A stretch of DNA of 64,000 nt from Viola odorata (lineage: Eukaryota > Streptophyta > Magnoliopsida > Malpighiales > Violaceae). The notes beneath the pieces were generated by a model. That model was not told where the DNA came from. It saw nothing but the letters and a program-made list of their open reading frames with translations, and searched no databases. Below are positions 1 through 11,466 of this stretch, one piece after another (within the stretch, counting starts at the first letter, position 1; every line of letters begins with the position of its first letter). Position numbers and translations under genes: made by a program. The stretch lies in contig OY829539.1 of assembly GCA_963691705.1 (NCBI GenBank), positions 51,558,327 through 51,622,326 on the forward strand, read 5' to 3'.

Positions 1-603
1 TCCTGTTGCTTCTTCTAACATCTGATCGGGTGATTAAATGTCTCCCCTCTCTGTTTTTCCCTCTGTCTCTTCCTGCAACTTTCTTTGTCACGTACCTCAA
101 AAATTCTGCAACTGGTAAAACCTTTTTATTTTATTACTTCTATTATTACTAGTAAACAAAACCAGAGAAGAAGCAGCAGCAGAAGTAGCAGTAGCAGTAG
201 CAGCAGCAAACAAAGAAACCAAACCAAAAAGACGAAAAATCATAGATACCCTTTCTCTTCCTTTCAAGCAATACAGTGAAGTTTGCATAAAGTTTGAAGC
301 TTTTTTCACAGTTGTTCAAATGCTAGCTGAAACTTGATCCATAAATTACCTGCAAAGTCTTCAACTTTATTACCAAATTTGAAGTGACAACCCACCACTG
401 TTCCATTTCTCCAGGTAAAATTTCAAACTTGTACTGTTTCTATCTTGCAATTAATGAACTGGGTTTCTTTCTTTTCAATCTTTTTTAATGATTTCTCTAC
501 TCCTTCGTCCCTTTCAAGTTAAATTAACAGGCCCCTCTTTGGTGTTTGCTTAACCTTCTCCATTTTTTTGTTTTCTGGGTTCTCTTTGTTCAGTTTTGAA
601 GCA
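1..603 (+). promoter_or_regulatory. ARF upstream region and 5' leader with a leader intron
   Basis: This stretch precedes the ARF start codon. A strong donor (CAG/GTAAAA) at 414/415 and an acceptor (TTTGTTCAG) ending at 593 predict a leader intron at 415-593, so the second exon starts only 10 bases before the ATG at 604. A CT-rich stretch lies near 45-75, and an imperfect AGC/AGT microsatellite lies at 172-208. Two short upstream reading frames are visible: ATG at 38 (26 codons, stop ending 118) and ATG at 320 (5 codons, stop ending 337). Whether they are transcribed depends on the start site, which I cannot locate. The intron and leader assignment is inference. Confidence 0.55.
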
Positions 604-3600
604 ATGAAAGATATGGAGAATGGGCTGGATCCACAGCTATGGCATGCTTGTGCTGGGAGCATGGTCCAGATCCCTTCTGTGAACTCCAAAGTCTTCTACT
701 TTCCTCAAGGCCATGCTGAACACTCTCAATCCGCCGTTGATTTCTCATCTTTGCCGCGCCGGGCCATCCCTCCTCTCATCCTCTGCCGCGTCTCCGCCAT
801 TAAATTCCTTGCTGACCAGGAGACCGACGAAGTCTATGCCAAGATTGGCCTCATCCCTTTGCCAAACAATGAAATTGATTTCTCTGATGAGATTGGTGTT
901 AATGGAACTGATGCTGGTCATAATAGTGGTAGTAGTAACAATCCGGAGAAGCCATCTTCTTTCGCTAAGACTCTGACTCAATCTGATGCTAACAATGGAG
1001 GGGGGTTTTCAGTCCCAAGATACTGTGCAGAGACGATTTTTCCACGGCTGGATTACTCAGCTGACCCGCCGGTGCAGATGGTGATTGCTAAGGATGTGCA
1101 AGGTGAGGTGTGGAAGTTTAGGCACATCTATAGAGGAACACCAAGGAGGCATTTGTTGACTACTGGTTGGAGTACATTTGTGAACCAGAAGAAACTGGTT
1201 GCTGGGGATTCAATTGTGTTCTTAAGGGCTCAAAATGGTGACCTTTGTGTTGGGATACGCCGCTCCAAGCGTGGTGTTGGAGTTGGGAATGGACTTGAAT
1301 GTTCTGGATGGAATGCTAATTTGAATTGCCTTAATAACAGCACTTATGGTGGCTTTTCACTTTTTCTGAAGGAAGATGAGAACAAGTCAACTAAAAACGG
1401 AGGGTTGAAAGGGATGGGTAGAGTGAGCCCTGAAGAGGTCTTGGAGGCAGTGGGGCGTGCTGCGAGTGGACGGCCTTTTGAGGTTGTTTATTATCCGCGG
1501 GCTAGCACGCCAGAGTTTTGTGTTAAGGCTTGTTCAGTGAGGGCAGCAATGAGGATTAACTGGTGTTCTGGTATGAGGTTTAAGATGGCTTTTGAAACAG
1601 AGGATTCTTCACGGATTAGCTGGTTCATGGGGACTGTGTCATCAGTCCAGGTTGCTGATCCCATTCGCTGGCCAAATTCTCCATGGAGGCTTCTCCAGGT
1701 TTGAAGCTTGTTTCTATTGCCAATACTTTCTCATGCTTCCTTGTGTTGTAATTTATTAGAGTAGTTCTTAAGTTATCTTTTTTGATGATACTCATGTTTG
1801 GATGTTGTTTCGGAAGCTATTCAAACCTCCTATGAGGCTCAGTTATCTATAGTTTGTTAAGCAACGAGAGCACCTATTTTGACACAAATCTTTATCATGA
1901 TTAGCCGCTTGTCGTAAAATATGAGTTGGTTTTAGGGATAGGAAAAAAAATGTTCGGTTGAGTAGCTCACGAGGCAATTGCAAGTTGTAGACTTGTAGTA
2001 AGTGGTTATATTTGCCTATTTATTCAAAATTATACCAAGCTAAAGTATGCTGATTTGCTGCTATTGGTGGCATATCTACATTCAAGCATGCTTCCCTTAT
2101 CTTTCTTTTCAATACCTTTACTGCCTAGGATATAGTAACATTGTTGCCTGAAATCCAGTCATTTGTTGATTCAAACAGGTTTCTAGAATTATATTTGTTG
2201 ACGTTAATTGCCAAGTCTTCTTGATAAAACTATTGGCTGCATCACACAAGTGATAATGCATTTTTAGAGGAACGGAACACTTGCTATCATAATAGTAAGT
2301 TTTTGATGGGTTGAAGTTGGTGAAATCTGCGTACGGTTTTTACTTGTGCATAATGCTGAAAGGATGTGTCGCACTTTTCTTCATTGATTTGGTCCTCATT
2401 ATTTTACTGTTTTTCAAGGTCAGATTAGGGTCTTCTGCTGTTATGAGTTACTTGTAATGGATGCTCTTTCCAGAAGGAAAGGTTTGTCCTGTGATTAAAA
2501 GCAAGTCTTACATTAAAACAGATACGAGTATCTGACCCAGAATCTTCGATAAATGATGTACTAATCAACAAAATTTCCACAAATGATGCACTAATTGTGG
2601 TGTTTTCCTTGAAGTTACCAGATCTAGCTTTTGAGTATTCCCTTTCCTGGATTCCACTCTGATGATTGTTAATTTCTAGATTCATTTTTAAGACTTTGAT
2701 CTTCTTGCTCTTTCTTTCAGTCAAAAAGTGTCTTGATTTTATGTTACTTCAGTCATTTGTCTTTCTTACGTATCTTTACAAATCCTGTTGCAGGTGTCAT
2801 GGGATGAGCCGGATTTACTACAGAATGTAAAGCGTATCAATCCATGGTTGGTTGAATTGGTATCAAATATGCCAGTCATCCACCTGTCGCCCTTTTCACC
2901 ACCTAGAAAGAAGTTGCGAGTCCCGCAACACTTGGACTTTCCGTTTGATGGTCAATTTCAATTGCCATCTTTTTCAGGCAACCCCCTCGGGCCCAGCAGC
3001 CCCATGTGTTGTCTATCAGATAACACTCCTGCAGGCATACAGGGAGCCAGGCATGCTCAATTTGGAATATCTTTATCAGATCTCCAGTTTAACAACAAAC
3101 TGCAGCCAGGGCTGTTTCTGTCCGGTCTTCAGCGATTCAATCCACATCCTAAAATTGCTGAAAATTTCAGGACAGGCCACACAAACAGCGGTGACAATTT
3201 GTCTTGCTTGTTAACAATGGGGAACTCTAGTCCAAATTTGGATAAATCTGATAACCCAAAGAAACACCATTTTTTACTCTTTGGTCAACCAATACTCACC
3301 GAGCAGCAGATTTCTCGTAGCTGTTCCAATGAGACAATATCACAAGTTCTTACTGCAAGAAACTCGTCGAATGAAAATCCCAGCATAGAAAAAATTCCAA
3401 ATATGTTGGGATCTGCACCTGAGAAACATATGCTGCCAGAAAAGTCTCATGATACTGGGTTTTCGTGGCACCAGAGTCTCTACATTTCTGAAGCAGGCAT
3501 GGATGCTGATCACTGCAAGGTATTCATCGAGTCAGAGGATGTTGGCCGGACTATTGACCTTTCTGTTCTAGGCTCTTATGACGAGCTGCACAGGAGGCTG

Positions 3601-4255
3601 GGCAATATGTTTGGCATGGATAGATCAGAGATACTGGGTCGTGTACTCTACCGAGATGTGACAGGTTCTGTTAAACAGACTGGAGTTGAACCATTCAGGT
3701 ATTACTTTTTGAGAAATAATGGAAATTTGTTTGTCACTTTTCTGCATGCAATAACTTGTATTCTGCCTCTATAAGAGCAACATTGCCTCCATTTCAAATT
3801 TGTTGTTCTTGGGTTATATACTGACGCAGTTATTAACCTCTTTTCTTCTTGTTGGAATTCAGTGTTTTTGTCAAAACTGCAAAACAACTCACTATCCGGA
3901 TGAATCCAACTACTACTGGCAATATTGGAAGGTAAGAGGGATCGTAAAAGGTTTTATATATTTTGTGGAAATAATAGTATGAATTCAGAGTCAGTTCTTG
4001 CTTTCAATGTGTGCCTTCTTAGTCAGGATTCTAAGGAACGTTTTCTTTTACAAAAGTTGACCTTTACACATACAATGTTACACACACACCACTCGACTCG
4101 AGTTCTAATCAATGTTTGGAGTTTCAAACTTTTTTTTTTGTTAATCAAACTCGAGAATTGTGTTATGTTGCAGGACATGGATCACCGGGATGAGGAATGC
4201 GGAGAACGGAATAGAGGCTTCAAACAAGACCGGTCCTTTGAGCATATTTGCATGA
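604..4255 (+). CDS. ARF16/ARF10-like: Auxin response factor, clade C (ARF10/16/18 type), miR160-regulated
   Basis: Nuclear transcription factor that binds auxin response elements; clade C members are generally repressors. Coding exons are 604-1698, 2794-3698, 3863-3931 and 4174-4255, giving 716 residues; the Arabidopsis relatives have about 670-695. I chose ATG 604 because the reading frame further upstream falls in a predicted leader intron; ATG 613 (MENGLDPQLW) is an alternative. The order is: dimerisation segment with DPQLWHACAG near residue 9; B3 DNA-binding domain about 120-222 (GGGFSVPRYCAETIFP, RGTPRRHLLTTGWS); auxin-response domain about 277-370 (SPWRLLQVSWDEP spans the first coding intron); a middle region with an LFG motif (HHFLLFGQPI); and a C-terminal PB1 domain about 605-690 (CKVFIESEDVGRTIDLS). 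It ends GPLSIFA, as clade C members do. The acidic OPCA stretch of PB1 is weak. ARF10 versus ARF16 cannot be decided by eye. Confidence 0.95.
3033..3053 (+). promoter_or_regulatory. miR160 target site in the ARF coding sequence
   Basis: The 21 bases in coding exon 2 are complementary to miR160 at 20 of 21 positions. The only mismatch is the 5'-most target base (A at 3033), which faces the last nucleotide of the miRNA. Slicing would be expected between 3043 and 3044. Conserved miR160 sites in ARF10/16/17 genes lie at this point of the middle region, which supports both the gene call and the site. Expression of the miRNA is not visible here. Confidence 0.95.
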
Positions 4256-5583
4256 TGTGGAGGAAGGCATGTTTCTAAATAGACGTTGAAGAGTTTTCAG
4301 TTGTTTAAGTTAATGTCTGTAGTTGGGAGGAGAAACAAACAAACAGGACATAAAACTCCTGTTTGTTTTATTTATTTGAATTGTCTGAATTTTATCTTGT
4401 TAATCTGAAACCCTGTTTGGTGCTGAGTTTTAATACACAGTGATCTTTAAAGACCATTTTATCTTCTTTTCTGCTTCTCCCATAAAACTCTTTTTTCGAG
4501 AAAAAGTGACTTATTTCAATTGAGACTAATTTTGTTCGAGTTTTAACGGGCTCCCAGTGTGATGGTAACTCTGGTAATCCAGAGAGAGGTCGGAATTGGG
4601 ATCAGCAAAGCAAATTCCTGAAAACATGACGATATGTGTTTGTCTGTTGCAGCAATTGTTGATAGATAAAATGTAGAGGAAATGGAAGTAGAGACAGAGC
4701 ATTGACAATCCCTAGCATATAACCCATAAAATATCATAGGAGAGCTTAGGAGCTTGGTTATAATGTCCCTCTATAAAAACTATAGCCGGTTAGTCATTTC
4801 TAGCGTGGTCAACCGGCATAGCTTGTATCATGGACCAAAACCCACGTGCGGGTGCGACCGCATTTGTGACGCCGTTTTGGTGGGTGGGCTTGTTTGGTCC
4901 ACCCGATTTGATTCCACCCTTTCCCAGTTGCCCAAATTCCCAAATGCCCACCACCACTTACTTTTGCTGAATTTGAGTAGAAATGTGTATGGGGATTGTA
5001 AGGTAGTCAAATGGTCAAGAACATGAAAATGAGGAGCTTATGTGGAAATTTAGGGTAGTAAATATGTGAATTGGCAAGACAAGACGAGAGAGACATGGAT
5101 GCATCTTTCGAAGCAATTTTTCCAATTTCCAATTTTTCTCAATGTTTTCAGTCACAAACAGCTTCTATTAATTGTGGGATCCCGTTTCTCATGATTTCTG
5201 TGATAATAGTTACAAAAACCAAGATTGGATTGGAACCCTAGGCTATGATAATAGCTACTCTCTTGTCTCCTTTTCTTTGTGGTTTTAGAAAATAAAATCG
5301 TTCCTAATTGTCAATTTGAAAATATTTGCATATTTTTAAAACTCATAAATTAGAGATAAAAAAGAAATTAAGGTAGCGTTTAGTTGACGAAATCAATAAA
5401 ATAACTATTTTTTTAATGGCAGTTCCGAAACTTGAATAATCAAATGGGCTAATTAATTATAGTATTAATCTCTTATCTTGTTCCATGGGCCGGAAACAAT
5501 TAATTAGTAAGCATAGAGATGTAACATGGCCTGAATTTTGAGGCATTACTTCACTATATTTAAAACGAAGAAATCAAGAATTA
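4256..5583. other. ARF 3' flank, no gene seen
   Basis: The ARF 3' UTR probably runs for a few hundred bases past the stop at 4253-4255. The rest is AT-rich unique-looking sequence. A GC-richer patch near 4840-4920 carries short open frames on both strands, none resembling a known protein. Confidence 0.5.
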
Positions 5584-5596
5584 TTATTATTATTAG

Positions 5597-6346
5597 GAAA
5601 AAGGGTAAAATATACCCCTACATTTGTATCATAGGTTAAGATAAACCACTATATTTATAATTGAGTCAAATAAGCCACTGCATTTGTATCACATGTCAAG
5701 ATAAGCCACTATATTTGTAATTGAGTCAAATAAGTCACTGCATTTGTCAATTTGATCTACATTAGCCACTCATCCCTAAAAATAGTTATACCTTGTTTGG
5801 ATATATTACATGGTATTCTTTTTTAAATAACATGACATAAAAACCATGACCAACACTCATTTTTACAATTGAAAAATAAAAAGTTGGATCTCAAAAATAA
5901 ATAAAATTGAGTGCACAAAAATAGTGGTTTATTATTTTGATCTTACTCGATGTTTTATCGCTAAAAAAATGAATATTATTTTGATCTCGCTCGATTTTTT
6001 ATTTTTGAATATTTTGATTCAACGTTTTATTTTGCTATTGCAAAAATGAATGTTGAGCATGATTTGTATGCCATGTCATTTTAAAAAAAATTATTACGTA
6101 ATCATAGTCTTATGATGTATCCAAACAAGGTATAAGGGATGAGTGGTTAATATAGATCAAATGGATAAATGTAGTGGCTTATTTGGCTCAATTACAAATG
6201 TAGTGTCTTATCTTGACATATGATACAAATGTAGTGCTTATCCTGACATGTGATACAAATACAGTGACTTATTTGACTCAATTATAAATATAGTGGCTTA
6301 TCTTGACCTATGATACAAATGCAGGGGTGTATCTTACCCTTTTTTC
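5597..6346. mobile_element. MULE-like foldback element with very long inverted arms
   Basis: The ends are inverted copies (GAAAAAGGGTAA... and its complement ...TTACCCTTTTTTC). The inverted similarity continues through almost the whole 750 bp, left arm to about 5925 and right arm from about 5935. Within each arm a 50-60 bp unit built around 'gccactatatttgtaattgag' is repeated. Identical 13-base flanks (TTATTATTATTAG at 5584-5596 and 6347-6359) fit a target duplication, although the flank is a simple repeat, so 9 bp is equally possible. No transposase is present. Class assignment to Mutator-like rests on the duplication size and arm length and is inference. Confidence 0.8.
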
Positions 6347-6359
6347 TTATTATTATTAG

Positions 6360-7646
6360 AATAAGAAGAGGAAGCAGAGTTGCTTTGCTTGCACTGTCGC
6401 ACAGGATCCAAGAATCCTCGTGGGGGGCATTAAATCCAACCAAACCCGTCGTGGATTACAGATCAGAGACGGATTAGTTTTTCATTTGCTTCACATTTCC
6501 CAAGATTAATTAGCTAATCCAAAATTAAACGATTCCTTAATTAATTACCCGGTGAAAATGGTAGTTTGGGTTAAAATATTAGCTAATCCAAAAAATTATT
6601 TGAACAATCTCATATTCGAGCCTTAGTTGGCGCAATTGCTTTGAAATTTTATAATACTATCAAAATCTCAGAATAATTTGATTCAAATAAAGACTTAATA
6701 GGTATTTTTTACGGTGAAAATTTAGATTAATTGGGTTTATTTTTTTCGACATACAAATAAATCGTGAGAAATATAAATTTCCAATAAAATTAAATTGTTT
6801 GTGTAATTAAATAATCATTGTCGCCTTGATACAACTCTAATTAAAAACACAAGTTTTATAGGTAGAATTACAGAAGATTATAATAATTTTGATATTATCA
6901 AAATTCAACTTATAAATCCTTTTGTTATCGGCTGACGTCATAAAGCATCATAAAACGACAGAGATTTGATGACATGGCCTTAAGACGCGTTCGTGCGGTG
7001 GACCCCACATTATCTATTGTCAAAGATACGTTGGAAAGGGTGGTATTAGTTAATTTTATTAAATGAAAAATATCAAAGAAAGAAACTGGTTTCTAAGGTT
7101 GACAATGCGGTTACGTGTAAGATGTAAAAGCCACTTTTCGTGTACGGTCAAGATTTTCTCAGTCAGTCATTTGAATGATCCAGATTCTTTTACTCTTATT
7201 TCTGCTACCAACTGTTTATTCTTGTTTTGTCACGATATGACATTTAGATTTCTCGCGTGAATTTCCAAATCTTGAATCTCTCTTATGCTTAAGTATGAGA
7301 AGTGAGAACCATTTCCAACAAAGAAAAGAGAGAAAAGAAAAATTGTATATATATTGGGTATAAATTTTTAATTTTTTTATTATAATATTCATGTTCCTCA
7401 CTGAAATAATGAAAAATTTAAAATTAAAAGGTAGAAAAAAAATAGGAAAAGGGGGAAATCAGTTGTAGGATACCGTATATGTGTCCATAAATACCTTGAC
7501 GGAAAAACTAACATAAGGGTAGATTGTACCCAAAAAATAAAAGGGTGAAATCAAAAAATTGAAAGTTCAAGGAGTGTTTTGCTATTGATCAATAAAGTAT
7601 TTAGTACTATATATTATTTTGCATGTAGGACAATAATTTTCTAATT
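6360..7646. other. AT-rich intergenic sequence, no gene seen
   Basis: No open frame with recognisable similarity. The 7480-7600 stretch (repeated 'aaaaataaaagggt' phrases) resembles decayed transposon sequence, but I cannot define its ends. Confidence 0.4.
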
Positions 7647-8363
7647 GAAAAGGGTAATAAGTATAGTTTTAAAAACCGGACCGGACTGGATCGATCGGTT
7701 CAACCGTAAAATTTTAAGTTTTCGGTTCAATTTAGCTATCTGATCGGACCTACATACGAACTAGGAAAAACTGATCCACCCACAGTCGACTCGCTATTGA
7801 CTCGGCTGGGTCAATGTTACCCAACCAAAACGTCGTTTTGCATTTTTTATTTTTTTATTTTTTTAAATATGAAAAATTTGATGGGTCGGCCCATTATAGA
7901 CATTGAACCAGCCGGTTCAATTATTTAAGATTGAATGGTTGGATATGTGAACGGTTCAAAATGATCTAATGAGTCAATCCGGTCGAACCCGATTAAACCA
8001 TGAAATTTTTGTTTCCGGTTCGGTTTTTAAAACTATGGTAATAAGTCACTGTAAATAAATCATTGTAGTTCTCCACTCGATTAACATTGACCACCACTTT
8101 CTAAAAATACATTTCTAAAAAAAATAAATTTGACACCTTATGAATTTATCTAAACGAATGTGGATAATTTTTCCCACATAAAAAAAAGAGTTGGAATAAA
8201 ATAATCTCTCCTTTTTTGGGCAGAAAAAATGTTCTTCCTCTATTTATAAGATACCAATTAATACTATTTTTAGATAATAGAGGTGAAGGTTGATCGAATG
8301 GATAAATACAATGACCTATTTCGTTCAATTGTAAATATAGTATTGGTGAATTTTACCTTTTTC
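7647..8363. mobile_element. Second, diverged member of the foldback family, split by a younger insertion
   Basis: The left end (GAAAAGGGTAATAAG at 7647) and right end (TTTTACCTTTTTC ending 8363) are inverted and resemble the termini of the 5597-6346 element. The subterminal phrases match too, such as 'cactgtaaataaatcattgtag' on the left and the complement of 'aaatacaatgacctattt' on the right. The left arm is interrupted after 7662 by the 7663-8036 element and resumes at 8047. No clear flanking duplication remains, so it is older than the 5597 copy. Confidence 0.65.
7663..8036. mobile_element. 374-bp MITE with 10-bp target duplication, nested in an older element
   Basis: Terminal inverted repeats begin ATAGTTTTAAAAACCGGACC on the left and ATAGTTTTAAAAACCGAACC on the complemented right end. 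A perfect 10-base direct repeat, GGTAATAAGT, flanks it at 7653-7662 and 8037-8046. Duplication length and ends fit a non-autonomous Mutator-like element. The interior has an 'aaaacgtcgttttg' palindrome and no coding capacity. It lies inside the 7647-8363 foldback element. Confidence 0.85.
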
Positions 8364-8864
8364 TTCCCTGTTTAAATTGAAAGAAATGAGCCGAAAATGA
8401 TATAATTTTACTATCATATTTAATTTGATGTAAAACTAAAAATTAAAATAGAAACAATTTATAACTTTATTCGCTTTCCCTTTCATTTCCGCTCATTTTC
8501 TTTTTCTTTTTTAATTCTCATACAAAGTAAATTTTAAAAAATCCATTCCATTCCCTTCATGCTATATATAATTATCTTACCATTTTTTTTTCTTTTCCAC
8601 TAGAATTTATATATTTACTCGTTAATATTTTTACTGCACACGCAACAAGCCATATAGTATTATTAATTTATTATGTACATTTTATGCAAAAATTATCGTT
8701 TAATTTTAAATCAACATAAACTTGATCAAAATTTGTTTCAAGAGGAAACTATGAATTTATTCTATTTAGAGAAAATCCCACATCATTCCTAAAGGAAAAA
8801 AGAAAAGAAAAAAAGAGGGCGAAGTCCGTCTTCGCCCTTCCTCTAATTTAAACACAGTTTATTA

Positions 8865-9123
8865 CTCTCTCTAGGACAAAATAAATGACGTTCTGAGATA
8901 GTAAAAATTCGTGGAACAATGATTTTTTATCTTAGTTTATTTCGCATTGTTTCATTTTTACTCCTAATTTTTACTCAAATTACCACAGCATCAAATTGGG
9001 TTGATGAATAATTTTTTTTTTGTCATTTGCACAAAATATATAATTCGAAAAAGATAAAATGACAAGTATTATAAACAGTAAAAATTCGTAGAAAAAAAGT
9101 CATTTATTGTGCACCAAAAAGAG
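8865..9123. mobile_element. Stowaway-like MITE, copy A
   Basis: About 260 bp between TA dinucleotides at 8863-8864 and 9124-9125. The inverted ends read ctctctctaggacaaaataa on the left and, on the complemented right, ctctttttggtgcacaataa. The interior phrases 'caaattgggttgatgaat' and 'gtcatttgcacaaaatatat' recur in the copies at about 25.5-26.6 kb and 39.4 kb. Non-coding. Confidence 0.75.
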
Positions 9124-9125
9124 TA

Positions 9126-11466
9126 GTTTATACGAATATTTTTATTATTATATCGGTAAATAATTGAGATATATTCCTCCTTGAAGTAGAACTCGCTAAC
9201 TGCTTATTAGCAAAACTTAGGAGTTCGGATTGGTCCACTCTCATCGTGGGGTTGCGCTCATAATTCTTTAGTATGCTACTAACTCTAAAATCACATCATC
9301 AATAAGTGTTAAACAAGCAGGATCACCCTATAAATATGTGTTAAAAGAGCAGCATGCAAATGTGTAAAACTTGACACGACACCAAAACTATTCCAGCTTA
9401 AAACAAAGAGAACTTAGTTGTGTTTTACGTAAAATTGGCATTAAACCGATTGAATGAAGTAAGCACGACCAGTTTCTTCCTCGCTTCCATGCTTCCTGAA
9501 TGCCAATAGTTCAAGTTTTACACAATTATTGACAATCTGTGCACTAATCATCTGCTGTAGTCTGAGGGCCCAATAGATTCATCCAATGGTGTGGATTCCT
9601 ACGACCACATAATCTGGTCGTGGTTACGTCGTTCTATTCATAACTGATTATTCCATGTCTCCTTATACAAAAGCACTCCACTATCCTATTGCTCAAAAGC
9701 AAAAAAAGAAAAAAAATTTGAACCGGTACTTCAATGCTATTTCAATTACGACTAATCTTATTTACACTGGATTGACCTAAATAAACGGTGAAGTGTTAAT
9801 AATATGTAAATTTTTTATACACAAGGATGAAACATCGAACCTACAACGTTCCTTAAGGTATGAGCACAACAACCACACGTCGGTACAAAAGCAAAATTTA
9901 AATCATGTTGAGCCACCACTGATAAAAGCAATTCTTTTAACGGCAAACACAATGATTCCTTGATTTGATGCCTCAACACTCAACATCACAACACAAAGAA
10001 GCAAATTGAATAAATTGGATGCAATCAACAAATGTGCCTGCAGGATGATTGCAAGTCTTACTACTTTCACTGCATTGGCACAAAACAGACAAAAATATGA
10101 ACAGATGATGAAAAATCAATAGATCCTTTTGGTAGTGGAAATGGGTACTGGGATTAGTCACGGGTCATAATGATGGCAAGACAGGTGCGAGGCATGGTGC
10201 TAGTGGCTTGGCTTAATTTAATTGGTAGCATCTCGGTTTCTACCCGGCTGGGGACCAAGGATCCGAAATTCCGCTCACCTGTGGCTTATTGCTAAAATCT
10301 AGCAGCGCAATCGGGTTTCTAGCTAAACAATTTTACTCCAAAAAAAGAGAAGCTGATTGAAGCGTCTCGAAGGCAGCTAATAAAATGTAAAAACAAACCC
10401 CATTACTTGTTATGAAAAAAATCGAAATTTGAGACCAATTTCTCACCACCAGGTTTCCCGAACTTGAACTATGCTCACCATGGTTTAGATTAATTACTCC
10501 AAAAACTTATATACCCACACATAACCGAACCCAAAAGAGCGAGTACATACCCGGAATAGGCTAGAACTTCTAGCAAAACAACTTGTATTAAAAAGTTTCA
10601 AAAAGTACATACCCTTATTTTGCAATTTTTGGAGGGAAAGTGAAAATACTAAATTGCATAAAGAGGAAGGGGGAAGGACCAAAGCACGTTCTTTTTGGTT
10701 TTAAAGTGGGGAATCTTCAAACTGAGTGTTCCCGCTTTTGCCGGAGAAATCAGAGAAGCATAAACAAATTGCATTATGCAGCAACCTGAGAATTTTCACG
10801 GAGAATCAAGAAGCATGAGCGATGAGCATAAACATAAGCATAAAAGATGTTAGCTAGCGACCCCAAAAATTTACGACCTGTAATTGCATCAATAATTCTA
10901 GTTATCAAATACCTATGAACTCCGTTCAATGTAGAAAGATCTAAGTGGAGATGTACATGGAATGCTGCTGCAACACCAGTTAAAAGAGAACGCAATGAGT
11001 ACACAATCCAAACAAATTTCAGCTACTAAATATCAATTTGCGGATGAACTTTGACATCCAAACCTATAACCTTCACCCCATAGGTAGGTTGACAGTTACT
11101 GCTTATTAGACAAATAATACATTTCCTAAAAAGAATCCTACATCAGATCCGCTAGGAAATGCTTCTAATGAACTAAATGTTTGATGCTAGCCAAAAGAAA
11201 CATAAATACGATGGATGAGGGAAACCCTCGAGTCTGAAACAGGAAGACACAAAACCCTGAATAATAATCAGCATTACGAGTAACAATAATAATTAACAAC
11301 TAAAACAATAAATCACAGCATACCCTACCGTCCTTTCAACCCCCATTTGGAAACAAAAATACTGTACATATTCTGCTGCATAAACCCTGGCCGCCGGGGA
11401 ATGGGGATGTGGCCCTAGAATCCAAGTTACAGGTTCAAACCACCCTAACAGAATGAACTCACACTA
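9126..11466. other. Intergenic sequence and probable SAPS 3' UTR
   Basis: The stretch next to 11467 should hold the 3' UTR of the minus-strand SAPS gene, and the convergent ARF gene ends 7 kb away. No gene is recognised. The 10185-10300 piece has tRNA-like internal promoter phrases and may be a decayed SINE. Confidence 0.4.
10185..10300 (+). mobile_element. Possible decayed tRNA-derived SINE
   Basis: A stretch reading 'attggtagcatctcggtttc', then 'acccggctggggacc', then 'ggatccgaaattcc' resembles the box A to box B layout of plant tRNA-derived SINEs of the Au type. I see no clear flanking repeats or 3' T tract, so this is a weak call. Confidence 0.3.

Noticed and set aside
85..279. Ser-rich open frame on the plus strand and its opposite-strand partner
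   Set aside because: It is produced by the AGC/AGT microsatellite in the ARF leader region and lacks an ATG start and any family similarity.
568..603. Upstream extension of the ARF frame
   Set aside because: It has no ATG (only a TTG) and falls mostly within the predicted leader intron; family members start at or near MKDMENGLDPQLW.
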